A program made the translations under genes and the position numbers. The notes beneath the pieces were generated by a model, which saw nothing but the letters and a program-made list of their open reading frames with translations, was not told where the DNA came from and ran no database searches. Shown one piece after another: positions 1 through 6,567 of a stretch of DNA of 10,543 nt; position 1 is the first letter of the stretch, and each line of letters starts with the position of its first letter. Source of the stretch: Rodentolepis nana (taxonomy: Eukaryota > Platyhelminthes > Cestoda > Cyclophyllidea > Hymenolepididae); the NCBI GenBank assembly GCA_900617975.1, contig UZAE01013740.1, positions 1 through 10,543 on the forward strand, in the 5' to 3' direction.

Positions 1-47
1 ATTGTATGTCATATTCGACCACTTTCGCAGTACTCACCTCACCTTTA
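1..47 (+). mobile_element. Partial ribozyme-headed retroposon, copy F (window edge)
   Basis: The first ~47 bases match the interior of the retroposon family in this window. They align with 831-877 of copy A and with the equivalent part of copy B, including the shared run TGTATGTCATATT and the later CAGTACTCA. The similarity fades after about 47, where the family would continue into its GTCT-rich pyrimidine tract, so this copy seems to lack its 3' half. Retroposons are usually shortened at the 5' end, so a later deletion or rearrangement is more likely. The 5' half with the ribozyme would lie outside the window. Confidence 0.6.
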
Positions 48-704
48 TATCTTCCTACGTGATACATATCTAAACGAATCGCTTTTATTTAAATGTGCAA
101 TAAAATCGATGAAGACCTATTGGCTGGAAGTGAAATGGTTTTTGCTTTCATAACCTTTTGACCTTTAATGGACGAGTGTGAAAAGTTTTCCTTCTGGTTC
201 ATGAAAGGCTGTACTTTTTATAAATATTACTTAAAGTGCGTTTTATGCTTGATTGATTATGATCATATAGTGAGGCTATCTATTCGTTCACCCGCGGAAG
301 TAAAAAATTAAAATTTAAGGAAGCAACTTGCATAGAATAACAGAAAGTACAAGATTGCCAAGTCTGAAAGGATCAAAATGATAGAATAGGTAAAATTGAA
401 GTATCGAAGAAACCTTCTTCATGTGATGTTTTGACAAGCAGCGTAGCATATTTACCAAATTGAGGATTTCCAACACTAGAAATTTCTCTTGAGTCGATTC
501 AAACTCTTGTCTGCGATATTGACTCCTTATTGGCAGGTATTAGTTCATCCAAAGGGAACGATCTTTTCTTCCAATAGTTGAGAATTCAATCCATTTTATA
601 TGAAATTCTGTAATTCACAGTTAACACAGAAGATATGAAGAAACTAAAATTTTTGGAGCTAACAGAACCCCGTAAGGAATGTCCATACCATATGTATAAT
701 TTCA
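48..704. other. AT-rich non-coding stretch, nothing recognised
   Basis: This interval lies between retroposon fragment F and the target-site duplication of copy A. I found no credible exon, RNA gene or repeat in it. A short open frame starting at 635 runs straight into copy A and is explained by that repeat. Confidence 0.5.
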
Positions 705-717
705 AATTCATTATACT

Positions 718-790
718 GGGGTGTGCGTTAGACTTACCTCCACGTGGTGCATCCAGGGCAACATATACTCATACGGCAAAATGGTCTATT
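718..790 (+). ncRNA. HDV-like self-cleaving ribozyme, copy A (probably weakened)
   Basis: The fold places P1 as 718-724 with 749-755, P2 as 729-734 with 783-788, P3 as 736-738 with 746-748, and L3 as TCCACGT at 739-745. P1.1 pairs the two C of L3 (740-741) with GG 756-757. P4 is 762-766 with 771-775, and the predicted catalytic cytosine is C777. Cleavage would fall between 717 and 718, the insertion boundary. Defects are a G-A mismatch at the first P1 pair, an A-C mismatch in P4 and a shortened P2, so activity is doubtful. L3, P3, the CAAC joint and the active-site GC are intact. Confidence 0.62.
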
Positions 791-1050
791 AATCGGCAGT
801 TGACTTCTGACTTTAATATACCACCACCCCATTGTATGTCATATTCGACTACTTCCACAGTTCTCATTTTATCTTTTCTGTGCCTTTGTGTCTGTCTGTC
901 TGCCTCTTTTACATCTGTAAATCATTATTCTCTCCTCCCTCTCGACTTTTTTTCACTTGGATGCTCCTTCATCTCTCTGAAGTCCGAAGTCAACTAAAGG
1001 ACTAATGATAACTATCAAAACGCCTGCCATTTGATATAAATAAATAAATA
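718..1050 (+). mobile_element. Ribozyme-headed SINE-like retroposon, copy A
   Basis: This is a non-autonomous retroposon of about 333 bp. It is flanked by a 13-bp target-site duplication with one mismatch: AATTCATTATACT at 705-717 and AATCCATTATACT at 1051-1063. It begins with GGGG exactly after the left duplication and ends with CCTGCCATTTGA (1023-1034) plus a TAAA-repeat tail. In order it holds an HDV-like ribozyme (718-790), a linker with CACCCC (825-830), a pyrimidine-rich centre with GTCTGTCTGTCT (near 890-901), and a 3' segment related to the LINE relic at 1222-1862. It encodes nothing: an open frame running through it from 635 is not family-conserved. The tail and duplication show target-primed insertion by a LINE-type reverse transcriptase. 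Pairing changes in the ribozyme suggest an older copy than D. Confidence 0.88.
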
Positions 1051-1221
1051 AATCCATTATACTATTTTTTTATGTTGCTATGACTCACATACATTCCTTT
1101 AAGTGCCCATTAGTTACTGTTAGGTTACAATGAATTAGGATTTTGAGAAGATGATAACAATACAAATTTGTTATATTACTTTAGTTGTTCTCTTCCCTCC
1201 CCTCTGCTGAGGTTTCTATTC

Positions 1222-1862
1222 TAATATTATTATTATTTCAAATGGCAGGCTGTCTTCTGGCTTCCCAATATCTCTGGATTTCCGTCGTTGCCTTTAGGGC
1301 TGGACACCGAATCAGGTGGGTCTTCTCCATTTCCTCCTGTAGGTTACATAGAGGGCATGTGGGTTGAGTGTATGCTCCCAATCTGTGAAGGTGTTTTGCC
1401 AAGCAATCATAACCGGTACGTAGTCTAAACTCATCAACGGCTTCGATTCTTGGCCAGTCGGGTATGTCGGAGAGTGCCACTTTCCACTATTTCTCCTTTG
1501 TTCGAGCTTTAAGTTCGTTGCACCTTGAGGTCTTGAATTCTCTCCTGATTAAGGCCTTCATTGTGTGGAAAGACATCTGCCGGTCTATGCCTTTCAAAAT
1601 CGTTGTCCCCTTCTTAGCAAGTGTGTCAGCAATCTCATTGCCTTTAACGCCACAGTGACCAGGAATCCATTGTAGGACCACTGTTTTGTTTTTTCTCTCA
1701 GCAGCTGATAGAGTTTTTACATTCGTTTATCTCAGCTGTTTTGGGTGGTTCTCTGTTTCCAATGGAGTTTATTGCTGACTGTGGGTCCGAAAGGATTACG
1801 GCTTTGGTGAATTTCATATCCATTCTATTCATATATTATTGCCAATGTCAACTCGTGATATT
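1222..1862 (-). pseudogene. Decayed 3' end of an RNase H-bearing LINE (RNase H domain + CCHC knuckle)
   Basis: On the minus strand this encodes the C-terminus of a non-LTR retrotransposon polyprotein, which normally degrades RNA in RNA-DNA hybrids during insertion. Three frame segments are visible. About 1862-1825 gives a weak YHELTLAII-like helix. About 1820-1705 holds FTKAVILSDPQSA, whose D (1785-1787) matches the third RNase H catalytic acid. Then 1726-1238 holds WIPGHCGVKGNEIAD, with the conserved His and final Asp, followed by C-x2-C-x9-H-x3-C (CPLC...HLIRC). Lesions are two frameshifts (near 1825, and near 1700 where one base seems lost) and an in-frame TAG at 1487-1489, between KEK and WKVALSDIPDW. 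The final TGA (1238-1240) lies inside CCTGCCATTTGA and is followed at once by an AAT-repeat tail (to about 1222). Clade assignment within I/R1/Jockey-type elements is uncertain. The copy is non-functional. Confidence 0.85.
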
Positions 1863-1874
1863 TGATATTCAGCC

Positions 1875-2162
1875 TCATTTAGACGATTGTTTCGGACAAA
1901 TGATTACCCATTTCTTGGTTTCCAACAATCTGATGGTTATCATCTTTTTTGAACTGACTTTATTGCTTGTATTCACTGCTTCCAGCCACTTAATGTGAGC
2001 TGACGAGTTGTTTGATGAAAATAAGCGATCCTTTTCCCAGACTTCTCTGCCTAATTTGAATGCAGATTTATCAGCAACCCCCTTCAGACATGTTTTTTTA
2101 TTCCATTGTTTAAATGCTTTGTTGGGCGGCTTTTTCTGCTCCGCACTCTGGAGTCTGATGAA
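1875..2162 (-). pseudogene. Unidentified 95-codon open frame upstream of the LINE relic
   Basis: Directly upstream of the RNase H relic on the same strand is a stop-free run of 95 codons ending in TGA at 1875-1877. It has no obvious start. The translation is lysine-rich and contains KAFKQWNKKTCLKG, LGREVWEKDRLF and IKWLEAVNTSNK. I do not recognise a domain. By position it could be the part of the LINE between reverse transcriptase and RNase H, decayed, or an unrelated remnant into which the LINE 3' end was inserted. It could also be a chance run, although base composition here is less AT-rich than in the surroundings. I see no reverse-transcriptase motif (no YADD-like box). Confidence 0.3.
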
Positions 2163-2349
2163 TTACAACATTTGGGGACATAGGTGAAATGTTTCATTGT
2201 TTGTTGCTATTTTTATGCTTGCACCTCTAAGCACGCTGTAGTTAGTTTGACAAAAAGATTGCAAATTGTCGGCAAGGCCACGGAGTTATAATGCACGCTA
2301 CAGTGGATCAGATTCCAGCGAGAGATGTGAGAGACTATTGTTGGTAAAT

Positions 2350-2420
2350 GGGGCGTGCGATAGACTAACCTCCACGTGGTGCACCCTGGGCAACGCATAC
2401 TTATACGGCAAAAAGTCTAT
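2350..2420 (+). ncRNA. HDV-like self-cleaving ribozyme, copy B
   Basis: P1 is 2350-2356 with 2381-2387: a G-U pair at the cleavage site, then three G-C pairs, one C-A mismatch, and two more pairs. P2 is 2360-2366 with 2414-2420 (7 bp, perfect). P3 is 2368-2370 with 2378-2380, closing the 7-nt L3 TCCACGT (2371-2377). P1.1 pairs 2372-2373 with GG 2388-2389. P4 is 2394-2398 with 2403-2407 (one mismatch). The predicted catalytic cytosine is C2409, after G2408. The cleavage position, between 2349 and 2350, is exactly the edge of the target-site duplication. Confidence 0.7.
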
Positions 2421-2675
2421 AAACCGGTAGTTGACTTCTGACTTCAAACTACCATCACCCCCACTGTATGTCATATTACACAGCTTTCACAGTACTCATC
2501 TCACCTTTTCTCTGGCTTTGTGTCTGTCTGTCTCCTCTACAACTGTGAATCACTCTTCTGTTCCCCCTCCCGAATTGTCCTCACTTTGATTTTCCTCCCT
2601 CTGCGAAGCCCAAAGTCAGCTAAATGGCTAATGACAAATATTCAAAACGCCTGCCATTTGAATTAATAATAATAA
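2350..2675 (+). mobile_element. Ribozyme-headed SINE-like retroposon, copy B
   Basis: This copy of about 326 bp has a perfect 14-bp target-site duplication, TATTGTTGGTAAAT, at 2336-2349 and 2676-2689. It starts with GGGGCGTGCGATAG immediately after the left duplication and ends with CCTGCCATTTGA (2650-2661) followed by an AAT-type tail. It contains the ribozyme head (2350-2420), a 7-bp hairpin GGTAGTT/AACTACC (2426-2432 with 2447-2453), a CACCCC segment (2456-2461), the GTCT-rich pyrimidine region and the LINE-like 3' end. The perfect duplication implies a fairly recent insertion. It carries no coding capacity. Confidence 0.9.
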
Positions 2676-2689
2676 TATTGTTGGTAAAT

Positions 2690-5099
2690 GAAGGCAGAGT
2701 GGGTATGATAGGTGACAGTTTCGAAGTAATGCAGACGTACAGGTCACTTTGTCAGGGCTATGAATCAGAGTAAGTTAAGATACAAAATTACGATGTGGGA
2801 ACCTGTCACTCGATTTTGAAGTAATCAGATGTTTATGTTAGTTAGCTTAAAAGCCGACATTTATAGACATTTTAAGAAGTTATTCGATCACCAATGCCAT
2901 TGTGATAACACTTGTGATAAGGATACTGAAGAAGCAAGCCAGACAGATACGGATGGCGGCATAAAGGCTGGAGCGTAGACGGGTTGGAATTTATGGCATG
3001 ATGAAATGAAGAAGAATTATTTGTGCCAGGTCAGTTGGTCAAAGAGAGGGGAGTTTAAGTTGACTTTTCAGACAGATTTGATTCACGATTAAGGCCAGGC
3101 TGAATCATTAAAAGGAACTATTCGAAATTATTTTTTTAATTCTAGCAAATTATTAACTGAAGGAAAATTTATTAATGGCTTAATTAAAATTTGAAATTGC
3201 TTGCATTTTTCCTGATTGGGAATCACTATGATCAAACTAATTGTATCAAGTCAACGATTTGACTTGAGACAGAGCTCAACATTAGCTCATGTCAACCAGC
3301 GAATAAAACTTGCTCAACTTCAAACAACTCCTCAAGAGAACAGTTGATTATATGAAAATCTTGGCATTTGACCCCACCACTCTTGAATCTTCTCATTGTC
3401 TTCTGAAGCATCTGAAGTAATAATAAGAATGCATTGAATCTCTGGAGTTTCTGAATTTTAAGGTGGTGTTACTTCACACTTATCGAGATAAATTTAAGAA
3501 CATTTTTCGGTTAAGAAGCTAAATTCGCGTGCCAGGAATGGAAATGTTTCGTCATGGTGCTACCACGTTTGGACGCAATCTGGGGACCGTTGTAAAACGA
3601 ATACATATCTTCCACCAACACCTACCCTCGTGGCATAACCAATTTCCTTTCCAGAGTACCGACAAATTACTCACCCAAAGCATCGAGAGTAAAAGACATT
3701 TATACCATGACTATAGTCCTCAAATAGAGTTGAATAAAGCTTATGGCCACAATGTTGCTTAGTATACCAAAATTGGTGATTATGTAGTGATACAATTACT
3801 GTCTGAATCGGTTGTGACAGACTTAATAGGCATAATCTCGGGTCACTTTGAATACGAATCCTTCAGGACTAAGTGGTAGATTTCACGAATAAGATTTTAA
3901 TGAATGAGATTGGAGCCTTGCATGGATTTTGTTCCACTAAGTTTACTACTGGTTCGTTATTGTGAGAAACAGTTTTGAAAAGGATCATTTCCGCGGGTCG
4001 TTTGCGTTTGTCATCCGTCTTTACTGATCGCTTTGGACGGTAAATGAGTTTTGATCTAAATTGAACAGGATTGTATTGTCATTTTGGAGACTTGATCTTA
4101 GTGGACGACTTGGGAGTTTTAGGGAGACGCAAAGTCCAATCATCTTCCCTGTAGTCCTTTGGTTGGGGGGGAGGGTGGCTTGCCTGTTTAGTCCGGATTT
4201 AGGAACCATGGCTAATTGGACATGGTAGACTCGGAGGCAGGGTAAACTGAGATGACTCTTGGCTTGGTAGATTCCAACATATATATGAAATTTGTCACTT
4301 TTACACTATCTCCAGTTGGTAATTATGAATCCATGATTTTGTTGACGTCGGAAACACATTTGCATTACAAATCGCCGCAATAGAGGCCAATACAACAGGC
4401 GATTAAGTAGGGATTCTGCAGAGACAACTTGTATTTTTGATGATTGGCTCTCAAACATTCTGAACAGAATAGTGAGCTATTTGGTATCTAAAACCCGAAG
4501 ATTTGATGCTTTTGGCATGATAGAAAATATCAAAGAGGTCAGATAGTATGCAACCTGGTACTTATTTCGACCTGAATAGCCCCCAAAGGTAGCGATACCA
4601 AGTAATTGCCTCAAAGGTAGGCCTTACACCGAAATACTGTTAGACAAGCCATCGTAGAATTGAGCACATGATAACAAGCCAGCAAATTTTTAGGAATAAT
4701 TAATGATTTATTTATATCAAATGGCAGGCATTTTGAAGCAATCATCCAACTTTTGGCTAAAAAGTATTCAAAATAGCTTTGCCAAAAATCCGAAAATGCA
4801 TAATTTGTGTTGAACTGTGAGAGAAACGAGACGGACGATGTTGTTGGGAAATAAAAATTGTTGTTTGAGGATTTGAATGGAAAAGGAAAAATAATAAAAA
4901 ATACCTAGATAACTATTTTAGCAGCTTAACTCTATCGGTTAGCGCGAGTAGACTTATGACCCATATTTACTATTGACAGGCCTGACTAAATTTGTATTCA
5001 AATGTGATAATGGGTTACCGTGGACGCAATGAACCTTCATGAGATGAGGTATTGGAGACTTTTCTTGGTATACTGACGAAAATGTAGCAAATATACTAG
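2690..5099. other. Long AT-rich stretch without recognisable genes
   Basis: No exon, RNA gene or known repeat is convincing between copies B and C, apart from the short tail fragment near 4705-4750. A 77-codon open frame at 3529-3762 has no recognisable domain and is of background length. A guanine-rich run lies near 4160-4180 (a run of seven G, then GAGGGTGG). Confidence 0.45.
4705..4750 (-). repeat. Tail-only fragment of the retroposon or its LINE
   Basis: The complement of 4717-4728 is the family 3' signature CCTGCCATTTGA, preceded by TCAAAATG and followed by ATATAAATAAATCA, like the tails of copies A and C. Upstream similarity is weak and lost within about 25 bases. This is either a severely 5'-truncated insertion or a relic of another element that uses the same 3' end. 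I could not define a target-site duplication. Confidence 0.55.
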
Positions 5100-5110
5100 T
5101 TATCAATTTC

Positions 5111-5305
5111 GGGGTGTGCGATGGACTTACCTCCACGTGGTGCACCCTGGACAACGTATACTCACACCTTACCTCCACGTGGTGCACCCTGGGCAACGTA
5201 TTCTCATTCGGCTACCTCCACGTGGTGCACCCTGGGCAATGTATACTCATACACCTCCACGTGGTGCACCCTGGACAACGTATACTCATACGACACAAAG
5301 CCTAT
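5111..5305 (+). ncRNA. Expanded HDV-like ribozyme region of copy C
   Basis: One P1 5' strand (5111-5117, GGGGTGT) and one P2 5' strand (5121-5128) are followed by four core units and a single P2 3' strand (5298-5305). P2 still pairs over eight positions with one mismatch. Unit 1 gives P3 5129-5131/5139-5141, L3 TCCACGT and P1' 5142-5148, with P1.1 GG at 5149-5150. Its own P4 is poor. Unit 4 has a good P4 (CGTAT/ATACG) and is followed by A5293 and C5294, the likely catalytic position. All four P1' strands read GCACCCT and could each pair with the single P1 5' strand. Whether this RNA cleaves cannot be judged by eye. Confidence 0.5.
5129..5292 (+). repeat. Four tandem ribozyme-core units of 39-43 bp
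   Basis: Units begin at 5129, 5171, 5214 and 5253, each with ACCTCCACGTGGTGCACCCT followed by GGRCAAYGTAT. Each carries P3, L3, P3', P1', P1.1 and P4, but not the P1 or P2 5' strands. Spacing is 42, 43 and 39 bp. The differences lie mainly at the junctions and in the P4 loop. The other copies each have one such unit. Confidence 0.92.
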
Positions 5306-5574
5306 TAACTGACTTCTGACTGCAAACTACCATGACCCCACTAAAGGTCATATCCACCACTTCCACAGTACACATCTTACCTTTTCTCTAACTTTGTGTC
5401 TCTCTGACTCTTTCACATCTGTGAATCATTATTCTGTCCCCCCCCCCTCTCGATTTTTTGTCCCTGTGATATTCCTCATCCCCTCTGTGAAGCCCGACGT
5501 CAACTAAAAGGCTAATGATAACTATCTAAACTCCTGCCATTTGATATAACTAAATAAATAAATTTATCAATTTC

Positions 5575-6177
5575 AAAGTTTTCCAAAGTTTCCATTGGCT
5601 TGCATCTTTCCGCTTTGCATTGAAAAACAGTTTTAATAATTTTGTAAATAGAAGTAACTTTACACTTCGAATTAACTGGCTTTTAAGGAGTAAATTTTTG
5701 CAACTTTCCTTTCTTTATACTTCCGAGTGATTTCCAATTGATCAGGGAGGTAATCTGCTCCCCTGATTGACCTATGAATAAAGTTGATATGGCAGGACAC
5801 ATTTAGGCTTAGTCATCCATTATTGATATACTTGTCAGGTAACTTTACATTTCATACTCAAAAAAGTTAGTGCTTATGCCGATGTCTTCAACCAATTTAC
5901 CGATTTCAGTGAGTACATTTCGACGACGAAACGACATGAATTCTATGGACTAGGCTACATACCATGAGACATAGTTCATGATATATACTGTCTGAAATAT
6001 GGAAAATATTGGTATAATATCCGTCTTTCGAATTGTATCCAAACAATGTGATTATGCTCAATAACTTTATTAGAAAGTTTAAACAGTTTTGTTTCACTTT
6101 TCCGACTTTTCATTTTTCATTTTGTTATTTACTTCAAGATAGGTTGAAACAAGAAGGTCGTAACTGATAGAAGGGTC
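5575..6177. other. AT-rich stretch, nothing recognised
   Basis: No coding, RNA or repeat signal is supported between copies C and D. A 63-codon minus-strand frame at 5906-6097 has no identifiable domain. Confidence 0.45.
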
Positions 6178-6323
6178 AGAACCAAGATATTATTATATCA
6201 AATGGCAGGCGTCTTGATGGTTATCATTAGCCCTTTAATTGATTTCAGGCTTCACAGGGAGGAAGGTATATCAAATTGAAAAAAGTCGAGGGGGGAGGGG
6301 GAACAGAAGAGTGGTTCACAGAT

Positions 6324-6403
6324 GTAAAAGAGACAGACAGACACAATGGTAGAAAGAAGGTGAGTAAAAGAGACAGACAGACACAATGGTAGAAAGAAGG
6401 TGA
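6324..6403. repeat. Exact 40-bp tandem duplication inside copy D
   Basis: Positions 6324-6363 and 6364-6403 are identical. The unit begins GTAAAAGAGACAGACAGACA and ends AGAAGGTGA. In element sense it lies in the GTCT-rich pyrimidine region. Complete identity argues for a recent slippage or template-switch event. No other copy in the window shares it. Confidence 0.95.
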
Positions 6404-6481
6404 GTTGAGTACTATGGAAGTAGTCGAATATGACATACAGTGGGGTCATGGCAGTTTGAAGTGAGAAGTCAACTGACGAAT

Positions 6482-6554
6482 AATAGACTTTTTTGCCATA
6501 TATGTATACGTTGCCCAGGGTGCACCACGTGGGGGTAAGTCTATCGCACACCCT
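6482..6554 (-). ncRNA. HDV-like self-cleaving ribozyme, copy D (predicted most active)
   Basis: Read on the minus strand, P1 is 6554-6548 with 6523-6517 (AGGGTGT/GCACCCT, all seven pairs, one G-U). P2 is 6544-6537 with 6490-6483 (ATAGACTT/AAGTCTAT, eight perfect pairs). P3 is 6536-6534 with 6526-6524. L3 is CCCACGT (6533-6527), where the other copies begin with T or TT. P1.1 joins 6532-6531 to GG 6516-6515. The joint is GCAAC, and P4 is 6510-6506 with 6501-6497 (one G-U). G6496 and C6495 are the active-site pair, with C6495 as the predicted general acid. Strand order, the 3-bp P3, the 7-nt L3 and the GCAAC joint all fit the HDV-like family. Predicted cleavage is immediately 5' of the P1 base at 6554. 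Confidence 0.8.
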
Positions 6555-6567
6555 AGAACCAAGATAT

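Larger units (their letters stand above)
5111..5563 (+). mobile_element. Ribozyme-headed retroposon, copy C, with four tandem ribozyme cores
   Basis: This copy is about 453 bp, roughly 120 bp longer than the norm because the ribozyme core is present four times. The target-site duplication is TTATCAATTTC at 5100-5110 and 5564-5574 (11 bp, perfect), and the element begins GGGGTGTGCG directly after it. It ends with CCTGCCATTTGA (5533-5544) and a TAAA-type tail. The interior has the usual CATGACCCC segment, the pyrimidine tract with ten consecutive C (5438-5447) and the LINE-like 3' end. Overlapping short open frames across 5114-5319 in all three forward frames are by-products of the tandem units and should not be read as proteins. 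The flawless duplication shows that the enlarged form inserted as a whole or expanded afterwards. Confidence 0.9.
6191..6554 (-). mobile_element. Ribozyme-headed SINE-like retroposon, copy D (best preserved)
   Basis: This copy is inserted in the minus orientation and is about 364 bp. It is flanked by a perfect 13-bp duplication, AGAACCAAGATAT, at 6178-6190 and 6555-6567. Its 5' end on the minus strand is AGGGTGTGCGATAG, starting at 6554 right beside the duplication. The 3' signature CCTGCCATTTGA is the complement of 6198-6209, followed by a short ATATAATA tail. An exact 40-bp internal duplication (6324-6403) accounts for its greater length. Minus-strand open frames at 6245-6551 merely cross the repeat and are not genes. 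The perfect duplication and nearly ideal ribozyme make it the youngest-looking copy. Confidence 0.92.

Noticed and set aside
741..752. CACGTG E-box/G-box and overlapping GGTGCACC palindrome, repeated in every copy
   Set aside because: The bases are accounted for by L3, P3' and P1' of the ribozyme, so a transcription-factor site is not needed to explain conservation.
718..800. Hammerhead ribozyme or tRNA-type SINE head at the 5' end
   Set aside because: There is no CTGATGA/GAAA hammerhead core and no box A/box B pair in the head. The nested pairing order fits the HDV-like fold instead.
635..997. 120-codon open frame (+)
   Set aside because: It begins in unique DNA and runs through copy A of the retroposon. 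It shows no domain, and the frame is broken in other copies.
3529..3762. 77-codon open frame (+)
   Set aside because: No recognisable domain, splice context or repeat support; length is at background for AT-rich DNA.
5114..5319. Three overlapping open frames with repeated PPRGAPW/LHVVHPGQ peptides
   Set aside because: All three forward frames are open only because a 39-43 bp unit is tandemly repeated. The same DNA is explained by the ribozyme core, and the peptides are not kept in other copies.
6245..6551. Minus-strand frames of 63 and 99 codons
   Set aside because: They lie inside copy D and include its private duplication; their low-complexity Ser/Leu/Pro-rich sequence is a by-product of the pyrimidine-rich tract.
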